Shown here: positions 8,732-17,320 of the stretch, piece after piece | How the letters are laid out: each line of letters starts with the position of its first letter | Numbering within the stretch: the first letter of the stretch is position 1 | Source: Pseudomonas costantinii | GTDB taxonomy: Bacteria; Pseudomonadota; Gammaproteobacteria; Pseudomonadales; Pseudomonadaceae | Assembly: GCF_001870435.1 (NCBI RefSeq) | Contig: NZ_MDDR01000020.1 | Location: 87,318-151,317 of the forward strand | Direction: 5' to 3' | DNA: 64,000 nucleotides | Position numbers and translations under genes: made by a program | Notes under the pieces: generated by a model | Seen by the model: the letters and a program-made list of their open reading frames with translations, nothing else | The model's database searches: none | Told to the model about the DNA's origin: nothing

Positions 8732-9133
8732 TGTGGGAGCTGGTTTGCCTGTGATCTGAGTACATATCCGTTGTTTGGGTCACGGCTGAGTATGGTTCCG
8801 CCCTTACGGCCAGCCCTTTCAAGGTCTTTAGGTAGAACAGGCAATAAGTAACCTGTGGCGAGCGGGCTTGTCCCGCGTTGGGCTGCGAAGCAGCCCCAAA
8901 ACCAACAGCCGAAGAGTGCCTGACTCACCGCATTCTTCCTTTTGGGGTCGCTTCGCAACCCAACGCGGGCGATGCGGCGACCCGACAAGCCCGCTCGCCA
9001 CAGGGACAGTGTTCGCACTTCACTGGTTGGTATCAGCCAGATATGGCCAGTTTTTCAAAGACCTTGAAAGAGCTGGCTGTAAAAGCGGAACCAATAGAGG
9101 CCGTTACCGCAGCAACGGATATGTACCCAACCT
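8732..9133. repeat. Composite intergenic repeat: two inverted copies of an approx. 80-bp element flanking a REP inverted repeat
   Basis: An isolated REP arm (8732-8750) is followed by an element beginning GAGTACATATCCGTTG (8758 to about 8838). A long imperfect inverted repeat follows (arms CTGTGGCGAGCGGGCTTGTC near 8852 and its complement ending near 9002). The first element then recurs in reverse orientation at about 9041-9130, sharing ACATATCCGTTG, TTCCGC and CTTTCAAGGTCTTT. The same GAGTACATATCC element occurs again at 63750. The 428 bases between the two genes contain nothing else. This fits the repeat families scattered through P. fluorescens-group genomes. Confidence 0.75.
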
Positions 9134-9142
9134 ACCTAGCAC

Positions 9143-10846
9143 TCAGCGCAACGCCCGCCGCAGCACCTTACCCACGGTGGTCTTGGGCAACTCAGTAGTC
9201 CGAAATTCCACATACTTGGGCATCTTGTACCCCGTCAGATATTCCCGACAATGCGCAAGAATCTGCTCCTGGGTCAGGTTCGGATCCTTGCGCACCACGA
9301 TGATCTTCACCTTCTCCCCGGTAACGCTGTCTTCCACACCGATCGCCGCGACTTCCCCCACGCCTGGGTGCAACGCCACCACATCTTCGATTTCATTGGG
9401 GTACACGTTAAAACCCGAGACCAGGATCATGTCCTTCTTGCGGTCCACCAGACGGATATAACCGCGCTCATCCATCACCCCAATGTCACCGGTCGACAAC
9501 CACCCTTCGCCATCCAGCACCTCGGCGGTTTCCTTGGGCCGCTTCCAATACCCCTGCATCACCTGCGGGCCGCGCACTTGCAGCTCGCCCTGTTCACCAA
9601 TGTCGGCCAACCCGCCGTCTTCGCGAATAAAACGCACCCAGGTCGACGGCAATGGCACGCCGATGCTACCGGTGAACTCCATCTCACGCATGCGTGCGAT
9701 ATCGATGGGGCTAATGCTCACCACCGGTGAACATTCCGTCAGCCCGTAACCCTCGATAATCGGCAGCCCAGTGACTTCTTTCCAACGCTTGGCCACCGCC
9801 GTGTGCGTGGCCATACCACCTGCGATCACCATGCGCAGGTCGGAAAAGTCCCGCGCGCAAAACTCCTTGTTCTCCAACAAACCATTGAACAGCGTATTAA
9901 CCCCGGCAATCCCGTTGAAGCGCTCTTTGCGCAGGATCATCTGCACGCGTTTCACGTCACGCGGGTTGGCGATCAGGATGTTGCGCCCGCCCAGGCACAT
10001 GAACATCAGGCAATTCACCGTCAGGGAAAAGATGTGGTAAAGCGGCAGCAGGGTGACGTTGGTTTCCTGTTTGTCCTGGTCCAGTTGATCACCGACCCAG
10101 GCCTTGGCTTGCAGCAGGTTGGCGATGATATTGCGGTGGCTGAGCATCACGCCCTTGGCGTCACCCGTGGTGCCGCCGGTGTATTGCAGGAAGGCCAGGT
10201 CGTCGAGGCCCATGGCCACGGGGAAGTGATTCAGCGCCCGCCCCTGTTTCAATACCTGGTTGAAACGCACCGAGCCAGGCAGATTAAATTTGGGCACCTG
10301 CTTTTGCACGCTGCGCAGGATGAAGTTCATCGCAGCGCCCTTAAGGGTGCCAAGTAAATCGCCGATGGCCGCCACCACCACGCGTTTGACACTGCTGCCA
10401 GCCACGACTTTTTCCAGGGTGTGGGCGAAGTTTTCGAAGATCACGACGGTTTCGGCTTCGCTGTCCTTGAGCAGATGCTTGAGCTCATGGGAGGTGTACA
10501 GCGGGTTGACGTTGACCACCACCGCTCCGGCCAGGATTGTGCCCAGCAGGCAGATCGGGTACTGCAAGCAGTTAGGCATCATCAGCGCCACGCGATCGCC
10601 CTGCTTCACACCCTGGCCCTGCAACCACGCGGCGAACGCGAAGCCTTGCACCTGCCAGTCGGCGTAGGTCATTTCGGTGCCGATGCTGACGTAGGCGACG
10701 CGCTCGCGGAATTTCTCCAGGTGCTCCAGGAATACTTCGCGCAGCGACGGGTAATCCTCGATACCGGCGTCGATGTCCGCCGGGACGCCAGGCAGGTAAG
10801 CGTTCAACCAGATCCGCTCGGTTTGTTCCAGGCTTACAGCGTTCAT
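9143..10846 (-). CDS. fadD: Long-chain fatty acid-CoA ligase (FadD-like)
   Basis: 567 residues of the ANL adenylating family. The P-loop-like AMP-binding motif is YTGGTTGDAKGVMLSH, with GYGLTECSPVVS and STGDIGVMDERGYIRLVDRK (A8 hinge region) after it, and the catalytic lysine region LPKTTVGKVLRR at the C-terminus. It activates fatty acids to acyl-CoA at the inner membrane for beta-oxidation. ATG 10846 is chosen because AAGGAG lies 7 bases before it. It is the last gene of a minus-strand run (reductase, hydratase, thiolase, ligase) with gaps of 3-31 bases, so a single operon. It may be a second FadD specialised for the alkane-derived acids of this island (inference). Confidence 0.9.
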   Translation of the reverse strand: MNAVSLEQTERIWLNAYLPGVPADIDAGIEDYPSLREVFLEHLEKFRERVAYVSIGTEMTYADWQVQGFAFAAWLQGQGVKQGDRVALMMPNCLQYPICLLGTILAGAVVVNVNPLYTSHELKHLLKDSEAETVVIFENFAHTLEKVVAGSSVKRVVVAAIGDLLGTLKGAAMNFILRSVQKQVPKFNLPGSVRFNQVLKQGRALNHFPVAMGLDDLAFLQYTGGTTGDAKGVMLSHRNIIANLLQAKAWVGDQLDQDKQETNVTLLPLYHIFSLTVNCLMFMCLGGRNILIANPRDVKRVQMILRKERFNGIAGVNTLFNGLLENKEFCARDFSDLRMVIAGGMATHTAVAKRWKEVTGLPIIEGYGLTECSPVVSISPIDIARMREMEFTGSIGVPLPSTWVRFIREDGGLADIGEQGELQVRGPQVMQGYWKRPKETAEVLDGEGWLSTGDIGVMDERGYIRLVDRKKDMILVSGFNVYPNEIEDVVALHPGVGEVAAIGVEDSVTGEKVKIIVVRKDPNLTQEQILAHCREYLTGYKMPKYVEFRTTELPKTTVGKVLRRALR

Positions 10847-10877
10847 GGCAGTCTCCTTATTGTTGTTTTTGATAGCG

Positions 10878-12176
10878 CTACTTCTCGACGATGGCAGTAA
10901 TGCCCAGCCCACCTGCCGCACAGATCGAAATCAGCCCGCGCCCGCCACCACGCTCATGGATCGCCTTGGCCAACGCCGCCAATTGCCGGCCACCGGTGGC
11001 GGCAAACGGGTGACCGCAACCGAGGGAGCCGCCGTTGACGTTCATCTTGCTGCGGTCGATAGCGCCCAGCGGTGCGTCCAAGCCTAGACGGTCGCGGCAG
11101 TAATCGGGGTCTTCCCAGGCCTTGAGCGTGCACAGCACTTGGGCCGCGAACGCCTCATGGATCTCGAAGAAGTCAAAGTCGGCAAAGTTCAGGCCCTCGC
11201 GCTTGAGCATGCGTGGCACCGCATAGGCCGGGGCCATCAGCAGGCCTTCGGAGCCGTCGACAAAATTCACCGCCGCCGTCTCACCGGTCCGCAAGTAGGC
11301 CAACACCGGCAAATTGTGTTCGGTAGCCCAGGCTTCGCTGGCCAACAGCACCACGGAGGCGCCATCGGTCAGTGGCGTGGAGTTGCCCGCTGTGAGGGTG
11401 CCGTTTTGCCGGTCGTAGGCGGGAGACAATCCGGCAAGCTTTTCCAGGCTGGCATCAGCACGCAGGTTGTTATCCCGCGCCAGGCCGCGATGCGGGCTGA
11501 TCAGGTCATCAAAAAAACCACGCTTGTACGCCGCATCCAGACGCTGATGACTGGTGAGGGTCAGCTCATCCTGGGCCAGCCGTTTGATCTGCCAGCGCTT
11601 GGCCATTTCCTCGCAGTGTTCGCCCATGGACAAACCGGTGCGCGGTTCACCGTTGCGTGGCAGCAGCGGTTTAAAGAACATTGAGGGCCGCACTTTAAGC
11701 AACGCTTTCAACTTGTCGCCCATGCCTTTGGCGCGATTGGCCGCGAGCAAGGTATGGCGCAGCGATTCATTAATGCCGATGGGCGCATCGGAGGTGGTAT
11801 CGGAACCACCGGCAATACCGACTTCGATCTGGCCGAGGGCGATTTTATTCGCCACCAACAAAGCGGCTTCCAGCCCAGTGCCGCAGGCTTGCTGCACGTC
11901 GTAGGCAGGCGTTTGCGGGGACAACGTGGTGGACAACAGCGACTCACGCGCCAGGTTGAAGTCCCGCGAATGCTTGATCACCGCTCCCGCGGCAAACTCC
12001 CCCAGGCGCTGGCCGTGCAGGTTGTAACGGTCCACCAGGCCTTGCAACGCGGCCACCAGCAAATCCTGGTTGCTGTCGTGGGCGTACACCGTGTTGGAGC
12101 GAGCAAAAGGAATGCGGTTGCCGCCGATGATCGCCACGCGGCGAGTCGGGGCCGGGTTGAAGCTGTAGTCACTCAT
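10878..12176 (-). CDS. Acetyl-CoA C-acyltransferase (thiolase, FadI-like)
   Basis: 432 residues. The nucleophilic cysteine lies in VQQACGTGLEAA (near residue 95). The C-terminal FFEIHEAFAAQVL and NVNGGSLGCGHPFAATGGRQ blocks carry the His and second Cys of the thiolase active site. Length is close to FadI (about 436) and longer than FadA, which suggests a FadI-type degradative thiolase. It sits 9 bases after the MaoC gene and 31 bases before fadD, completing a beta-oxidation set with the reductase and dehydrogenase of the same strand. Confidence 0.9.
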   Translation of the reverse strand: MSDYSFNPAPTRRVAIIGGNRIPFARSNTVYAHDSNQDLLVAALQGLVDRYNLHGQRLGEFAAGAVIKHSRDFNLARESLLSTTLSPQTPAYDVQQACGTGLEAALLVANKIALGQIEVGIAGGSDTTSDAPIGINESLRHTLLAANRAKGMGDKLKALLKVRPSMFFKPLLPRNGEPRTGLSMGEHCEEMAKRWQIKRLAQDELTLTSHQRLDAAYKRGFFDDLISPHRGLARDNNLRADASLEKLAGLSPAYDRQNGTLTAGNSTPLTDGASVVLLASEAWATEHNLPVLAYLRTGETAAVNFVDGSEGLLMAPAYAVPRMLKREGLNFADFDFFEIHEAFAAQVLCTLKAWEDPDYCRDRLGLDAPLGAIDRSKMNVNGGSLGCGHPFAATGGRQLAALAKAIHERGGGRGLISICAAGGLGITAIVEK

Positions 12177-12185
12177 CGACGGTTC

Positions 12186-13076
12186 TCACTCCAGACTCTC
12201 TTTCCAAATAAATAAGCCACGCATATGCGGTTTGTCCCCGGCGAAATTGCGCACCTCAAACTCCCGTCGCGGGCCAGTCGCCGGGCGATTCCACAGGGCG
12301 ACTTGGCCGGGCAGGAAGATCGGCAGTTTGAAGTCGCAATGGGCTTGCGCCTGGTCCAACCCTCCGGGCGGTTGCTGGGCTGCGAGCGCGCGGCCCAGCG
12401 TCCACATGCCGTGGGCGATGGCGCGGCGAAAGCCAAAGATTTTTGCGCCGATCACCGAGGTGTGAATCGGGTTGAAGTCGCCCGACACCTTGGCAAATCG
12501 TCGGCCCAGGTCGGCCGGTAATACCCAGCGTTGGGTGCGCAACAAGCCGTCTTCCTGCAACGCCAGCACGTCATCCCACGGCTCACCGACCGGGCTTTTC
12601 ACGTCGCGGCGCAGGTACAGGCTGTCGCTTTCCCATACCAGGGTCCCCGCGCTGTAGGCCCGAGTCGCGATGCTCAGCGCCTGCCCCTTGGGGTGGGCCA
12701 CCCAGCGCTCGCAATACACTTCCAGGCGCAGGGCCTGGCCCTCCTCCAGCCGCTGATGCTGGCGAATGCGATTGGCCAAATGCACCATGCCACTGGCCGG
12801 GTACGGGAAGCTGGGCCGGGTCAGCAGCATCAGGTGCAACGGGAACGCCAGCACATGGGGATAGGACAGCGGCACACCCTGCTCGCGACGAAATCCGCAG
12901 GCGCGGCCGTATGCAGCGATGCCAGTGGGTGACAGTTCCACGGCTGGGCGCACCAGGCAGTCCTGGGGTAGCGCCGGTGTACCGTCGAGCTTGGGTTTGC
13001 GCAAGGCGCGTACACCGTCCAGCAACAGCTTGGTGCGCGACGGTGGCGGGTCGATAATCTGCGTCACATAGTCCAT
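12186..13076 (-). CDS. MaoC-type (R)-specific enoyl-CoA hydratase
   Basis: 296 residues with a hot-dog fold in the C-terminal half. The hydratase motif KVSGDFNPIHTS followed by IAHGMWTLGRAL (about residues 200-235) supplies the Asp/His pair of MaoC-like (R)-hydratases. The N-terminal half looks like a degenerate second hot-dog domain. It starts 3 bases beyond the stop of the FabG-type gene, with GGGAG upstream. An (R)-specific hydratase next to a FabG-type 3-ketoacyl reductase is a known pairing and could provide an alternative route through (R)-3-hydroxyacyl-CoA. Confidence 0.82.
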   Translation of the reverse strand: MDYVTQIIDPPPSRTKLLLDGVRALRKPKLDGTPALPQDCLVRPAVELSPTGIAAYGRACGFRREQGVPLSYPHVLAFPLHLMLLTRPSFPYPASGMVHLANRIRQHQRLEEGQALRLEVYCERWVAHPKGQALSIATRAYSAGTLVWESDSLYLRRDVKSPVGEPWDDVLALQEDGLLRTQRWVLPADLGRRFAKVSGDFNPIHTSVIGAKIFGFRRAIAHGMWTLGRALAAQQPPGGLDQAQAHCDFKLPIFLPGQVALWNRPATGPRREFEVRNFAGDKPHMRGLFIWKESLE

Positions 13077-13079
13077 GGC

Positions 13080-14423
13080 TCAGGCTCCCAGCAAACTTTG
13101 GCCACACACACGCACGACTTGGCCGTTGACCCCGCCCGACGCCGGATGCGCCAACCAGGCGATGGTCTCGGCCACGTCGATCGGCTGGCCGCCCTGGGAC
13201 AGCGAGTTCATGCGCCGCCCCGCTTCGCGAATCATCAGTGGGATTTTCGCGGTCATCTGGGTTTCGATAAACCCAGGCGCCACCGCATTGACCGTGACCT
13301 GTTGCGCGGCCGCACGCGGTGCCAAGCCCTGTACCAGGCCAATCACCCCGGCTTTGGACGTGGCGTAGTTGCTTTGCCCAAGGTTGCCGGCGATGCCGGA
13401 AATCGACGACACGCACACGATCCGCCCACCCGGGTTCAGCCCCTGGCTTTCCAGCAGCGCGCTGCTCAGTTGCAACGGCGCTTCGAGGTTGACCGCCAGT
13501 ACGCTGCGCCAGGCCGCTTCGGTCATCTTGGCGATGGTCTTGTCGCGGGTGATTCCGGCGTTGTGCACCACCACGTCAAAGGCGCCGTATTGGCTGACAT
13601 GGGCTTGCAACAGCGAGGCCGCATCCGCTGCGGTGATATCCAACGGCAACGCTGAGCCGCCCACGCCTGTCGCGGCTTGCTGCAGCGCGTCCTGGGCTTG
13701 AGGCACGTCCACGCACACCACATGGGCGCCGTCCCGCGCCAACACTTGGGCGATCGCCAAGCCGATACCACGGGACGCGCCGGTGACCAGCGCACGCTGA
13801 CCGGCGAAGGGTTTTTCCCAGTTGATTGCTTTGTTGTCATCCACCGGTTTTTCCAGACGCACCACTTGCCCCGACACATAAGCCGAACGGCGCGACAGGA
13901 AGAACCGCAGGCTGCTGTCCAGTGCGTCTTCGGCACCCGGCGCCACGTAGATCAATTGCACGGTGATCGCCCGGCGCAACTCCTTGGCCAGCGAACGCAC
14001 CAGGCCTTCAAGCGCGCGTTGGGCGATGGCTTGGGGCAGGTCTTTGCAATGTTCCGGCGCCGTGCCGAGCACCACCACGCGGCCATGGTGGGCGAGGCGC
14101 TTGGCATTGGCGTGGAAGAATACGTAAATCTCGTCGAGCTGCTGCAAATCGACCACGCCACTGGCGTCGTACACCGCGCCCTGCACCTTGACCGTGGAAG
14201 GCGCCTTGAGGGTCGCTGGAGTAGCGACGACCGTGTCGGTGGCGCTGAAGATCTGTTGCACCTGCGTAGTAAGGCGCCCTGACCCAGCGACAATCACCGG
14301 GTTGGCCAGCCCCGGTTGGCCGCTGCGATGACGTTGCAGCGACAAGGGTTGCGGCAAACCGATGGCCTGGGCCAGACGACGGCCCCAGGGGGAATTGACG
14401 AACGATAGGTAGCTGTCACTCAT
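13080..14423 (-). CDS. Long FabG-type 3-oxoacyl-(ACP/CoA) reductase (HMwFabG/FabG4-like SDR)
   Basis: 447 residues, about 200 longer than ordinary FabG. The C-terminal half is a complete SDR: TGASRGIGLAIAQVL cofactor loop, NAGITRDKT, a catalytic Ser in VSSISGIAG, and YATSKAG with the YxxxK pair. The N-terminal 200 residues form a diverged, probably inactive Rossmann-like domain, as in high-molecular-weight FabG (mycobacterial FabG4). Start at ATG 14423 (MSDSYLSF). ATG 14435 is also possible, and neither has a strong ribosome binding site. First gene of the four-gene run that ends with fadD. The likely role is reduction or oxidation of 3-keto/3-hydroxyacyl-CoA. Confidence 0.82.
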   Translation of the reverse strand: MSDSYLSFVNSPWGRRLAQAIGLPQPLSLQRHRSGQPGLANPVIVAGSGRLTTQVQQIFSATDTVVATPATLKAPSTVKVQGAVYDASGVVDLQQLDEIYVFFHANAKRLAHHGRVVVLGTAPEHCKDLPQAIAQRALEGLVRSLAKELRRAITVQLIYVAPGAEDALDSSLRFFLSRRSAYVSGQVVRLEKPVDDNKAINWEKPFAGQRALVTGASRGIGLAIAQVLARDGAHVVCVDVPQAQDALQQAATGVGGSALPLDITAADAASLLQAHVSQYGAFDVVVHNAGITRDKTIAKMTEAAWRSVLAVNLEAPLQLSSALLESQGLNPGGRIVCVSSISGIAGNLGQSNYATSKAGVIGLVQGLAPRAAAQQVTVNAVAPGFIETQMTAKIPLMIREAGRRMNSLSQGGQPIDVAETIAWLAHPASGGVNGQVVRVCGQSLLGA

Positions 14424-14468
14424 AAAGACATTCACTCACAACACAATCCGGACGTGTAAACCCGATCA

Positions 14469-14543
14469 CATGGGGGAGCTGGCTTACCTGCGATAGCGGT
14501 GTGTCATTCACCACCGTCATCGCAGGCAGGTCGGTTCCCACAC
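14469..14543. repeat. REP inverted repeat (diverged)
   Basis: The arm ATGGGGGAGCTGGCTTACCT followed by GCGATAGCGGTG pairs with CACCGTCATCGCAGGCAGG and TCGGTTCCCACAC. It fills most of the 134-base gap between the acyl-CoA dehydrogenase and the reductase, and could attenuate or stabilise the transcript between them. Confidence 0.75.
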
Positions 14544-14557
14544 TGACTGGGTTTCTT

Positions 14558-17086
14558 CTAATTGACCGAGGCGTTTTCGCCTTGGCTACTACGGCGCTTT
14601 GCCGCTGGCTTGGCCAACGCCTGCTGACGCTGCTGCAGCGCCTCCAGCAAACCGAAGTCCTGCGGGAAATCGTCGACCTGGATGCCGTGATCGGCGTATT
14701 CCACATAGCGCGCCAGCAAGGCCTCTTCGTCATCACTGATCAGGTCCAGTGCTCGTGCCTTGACGCGCCAGCCGGTGAACGCTGTGGCGGAAATCGGCAT
14801 GGGTTCGATCAGGCCTTGTTTGACGGCAGACTTGAGGCGAGCGTCGATAAGCTCCACTTGCGGCAACAAACGGAAACCCAACTCGCCGTAAGCCAACTTG
14901 TCGATTTCCGGACGTGGGATGTAGGAATTGGCCAGCAAGCGGTCGCGCGTTTCGCCGGGGGTTTGCACCACTTCAGCCACTTGGGCCAACAGTCGATCCG
15001 ACGGTTTACGCAGCGGGATACCAAACGGGAAACTCAAGCCTCGCACCACTGCTGCTGCGACTTTCGAGGGGTAGTTGTCGAGCACTTCGGCGAGGGCTTC
15101 ATGGGCGCGCAGCAATGCGTCCTGGGCCGACCAGTGCACCAGAGGCAGGTCCGCTTGTGGCCTGCCGTCGTCCTCGAAACGCTTGAGCACGCAAGACAAG
15201 ATGTACAGCTGCGACAGAATATCGCCCAAGCGCCCAGTGATACTTTCCTTGCGCTTGAGGGCGCCGCCCAACACGCCCATGGAGACATCCGAGATCAGCG
15301 CCAACACCACCGACAGACGATTGGCCTGGCGGTAGTAGGACGCCAGCGCCGGGTCGGTCTTGGCCGGTGCGGAAAGCAAGCGGCCGGCGGTCAGCGAATG
15401 CACAGCCGCGCGTACGGTATTGGCCAGCACAAAGCTCACATGGCCGAACATTGCGCTGTCGAACGCTGCCAACGCCTTGCGCCGGTCAGGGTTGCGCGCC
15501 GCTTCCATCTCGCGGAAAACATAGGGATGGCAGCGGATCAGCCCCTGGCCAAAGATGATCAGGCAGCGGGTCATGATGTTCGCACCCTCTACCGTGATCG
15601 CGATGGGGCTTTGCTGATAAGCGCGTGCCAGGAAATTATTCGGGCCCATGCAGATGCCCTTGCCCGCGACGATGTCCATGCCGTCATTGACAATAATCCG
15701 CGCGCGCTCAGTGACGTGGTACTTGGCAATGGCCGAAATCACCGACGGTTTCTCCCCCGCATCCAGGGACGCCACCGACACTTTGCGCACCGCATCGCAG
15801 GCATATAGATGCCCGGCCATACGCGCCAATGGCGCCTGCACCCCTTCGAACTTGCCGATGGGCAGGCCGAACTGTTTACGCATCGCCGCATAGGCGGTGG
15901 TGCCGCGTACCGCGACCTTGCCCAGACCGACGTTGGCCGATGGCAGGGAAATCGCCCGGCCAGCCGCCAAGCATTCCATCAACATGCGCCAGCCGTTGCC
16001 GACTTGTTCGCGTCCGCCGATCACCCATTCCAACGGAATGAACACATCCTTGCCGGTGGTTGGGCCGTTCTGGAACACCGCGTTCAACGGCCAGTGACGC
16101 CGACCGCTGTTGACACCGGGGTGAGAGGTTGGGATCAACGCGCAAGTGATCCCCAAGGAACCGGGAGCGCCCAACAAACCTTCAGGGTCTTCTGCGCGAA
16201 ACGCCAGGCCGAGCACCGTGGCGATCGGGCCAAGCGTGATGTAGCGCTTGTCCCAAGTCACCTTGAAGCCCAGCACTTCCTCGCCTTCGTGCAGGCCTTT
16301 GCAGACGATGCCCAGGTCCGGAATCGCACCCGCATCAGAACCTGCATAGGGGCTGGTCAGCGCAAAGCACGGGATATCTTCACCACGGGCCAATCGCGGT
16401 AAGTAGTAATTGCGCTGGGCATCCGTGCCGTAGTGCAAGAGCAGCTCGGCCGGGCCCAGCGAGTTGGGCACCATCACCGAAATCGCCGCCGCCGAGCAGC
16501 GTGTCGACAGCTTCATCACCACCTGGGAATGCGCATAGTGGGAGAAGCCTTTGCCACCGTACTGCTTGGGAATGATCATGCCGAGGAACCCGGCATCCTT
16601 GGTGTACTGCCAGCCTTCGGGGGACATGTCTTGCCAGACCTGGGTGGTTTCCCAGTCGTTGGCGATGTCACAAAGGGTTTCGACTTCGTTGTCGAGAAAG
16701 GCTTGCTCTTCCGCGCTCAGGCTGGCCGGTGCGGCTTGCAGCAGACGCTTCCAGTCTGGTTTGCCGCTGAACAACTCGGCGTCCCACCACACGGTGCCGG
16801 ACTCGATGGCGGCGCGTTCGGTGTCGGACATCGCCGGCATGATCGTGCGAAACAGCGCCAGCGCCTTACTGGTCAACAGCGTGCGGCGCAGCGGTTTGAT
16901 CGTCAGCAGCAGCGCCGGCAATACCACCAGCACCGCCGCGATTGTGGTGCCAAGACCGGCCACCACGTTGAACAGGTAACCAACCGCCAGCCATATCAGG
17001 CCAACACCCAGCCAAAGGGTGGCAGCGGCTTGTCGATACGCCAGGGCAATCGCTGCTGCGAGTCCCGCCAATAACCAGATAACCAT
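14558..17086 (-). CDS. Large acyl-CoA dehydrogenase (FadE-like, with DUF1974 C-terminus)
   Basis: 842 residues. An N-terminal hydrophobic region (about 1-70, two to three segments) anchors it at the membrane. The acyl-CoA dehydrogenase core follows, with FALTSPYAGSDAGAIPD and GFKVTWDKRYITLGPIA (substrate/FAD contacts), EGVQAPLARMAGHLYACDAV and ITVEGANIMTRCLIIFGQG. The C-terminal domain (about 600-840) matches FadE/YafH-type DUF1974 enzymes. It catalyses the first step of beta-oxidation of medium or long acyl-CoA. ATG 17086 has AGAGGTAT before it. It is separated from the reductase-to-fadD run only by a REP, so may belong to the same transcript. Confidence 0.9.
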   Translation of the reverse strand: MVIWLLAGLAAAIALAYRQAAATLWLGVGLIWLAVGYLFNVVAGLGTTIAAVLVVLPALLLTIKPLRRTLLTSKALALFRTIMPAMSDTERAAIESGTVWWDAELFSGKPDWKRLLQAAPASLSAEEQAFLDNEVETLCDIANDWETTQVWQDMSPEGWQYTKDAGFLGMIIPKQYGGKGFSHYAHSQVVMKLSTRCSAAAISVMVPNSLGPAELLLHYGTDAQRNYYLPRLARGEDIPCFALTSPYAGSDAGAIPDLGIVCKGLHEGEEVLGFKVTWDKRYITLGPIATVLGLAFRAEDPEGLLGAPGSLGITCALIPTSHPGVNSGRRHWPLNAVFQNGPTTGKDVFIPLEWVIGGREQVGNGWRMLMECLAAGRAISLPSANVGLGKVAVRGTTAYAAMRKQFGLPIGKFEGVQAPLARMAGHLYACDAVRKVSVASLDAGEKPSVISAIAKYHVTERARIIVNDGMDIVAGKGICMGPNNFLARAYQQSPIAITVEGANIMTRCLIIFGQGLIRCHPYVFREMEAARNPDRRKALAAFDSAMFGHVSFVLANTVRAAVHSLTAGRLLSAPAKTDPALASYYRQANRLSVVLALISDVSMGVLGGALKRKESITGRLGDILSQLYILSCVLKRFEDDGRPQADLPLVHWSAQDALLRAHEALAEVLDNYPSKVAAAVVRGLSFPFGIPLRKPSDRLLAQVAEVVQTPGETRDRLLANSYIPRPEIDKLAYGELGFRLLPQVELIDARLKSAVKQGLIEPMPISATAFTGWRVKARALDLISDDEEALLARYVEYADHGIQVDDFPQDFGLLEALQQRQQALAKPAAKRRSSQGENASVN

Positions 17087-17320
17087 GGGGATACCTCTAC
17101 TCAATTCAGGGTACGGCCAGCGCCCAGCCAGATCGGAATGACCTGCGGCGTAAAGCCACACTACAAACTTGAAAAGATAAATTCAAATTTTGTTTTGAAA
17201 TTTTTATTTAATGCATTGGCAAAAAAATAAGGCCTGAACGAGTCAGCCTGTTTGATCAACAATCAAGAGGGTTTATGCAGCGAACACCAAGATGCGCTGG
17301 GTGCTCGCTGCAAAGCTTGC
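17087..17320 (-). promoter_or_regulatory. AT-rich promoter region with TTCAAA-N6-TTTGAA palindrome
   Basis: 234 non-coding bases upstream of the acyl-CoA dehydrogenase. A perfect inverted repeat TTCAAA-N6-TTTGAA occupies 17182-17199, inside an AT-rich block (17167-17230) unlike the GC-rich surroundings, 96-113 bases before the ATG. Related sites with the same six-base spacer lie upstream of alkB and between the hydrolase and monooxygenase genes. No convincing sigma-70 hexamers were found here. Confidence 0.5.
17277..17311 (-). terminator. Hairpin terminator after the FadL gene
   Basis: The arms GCAGCGAACACC (17277-17288) and GGTGCTCGCTGC (17300-17311) pair with one mismatch, ten bases after the FadL stop on the minus strand. 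A U-poor tail makes efficiency uncertain. Confidence 0.6.

Noticed and set aside
8868..9461. Plus-strand frames spanning the composite repeat
   Set aside because: They consist largely of repeat DNA and antisense fadD sequence.
12583..13416. 277-codon minus-strand frame across the MaoC and FabG-type genes
   Set aside because: Out-of-frame reading through two recognised genes and their junction.
14501..15808. 435-codon plus-strand frame opposite the acyl-CoA dehydrogenase
   Set aside because: It begins inside the REP element and runs antisense to conserved FadE sequence; no supporting features.
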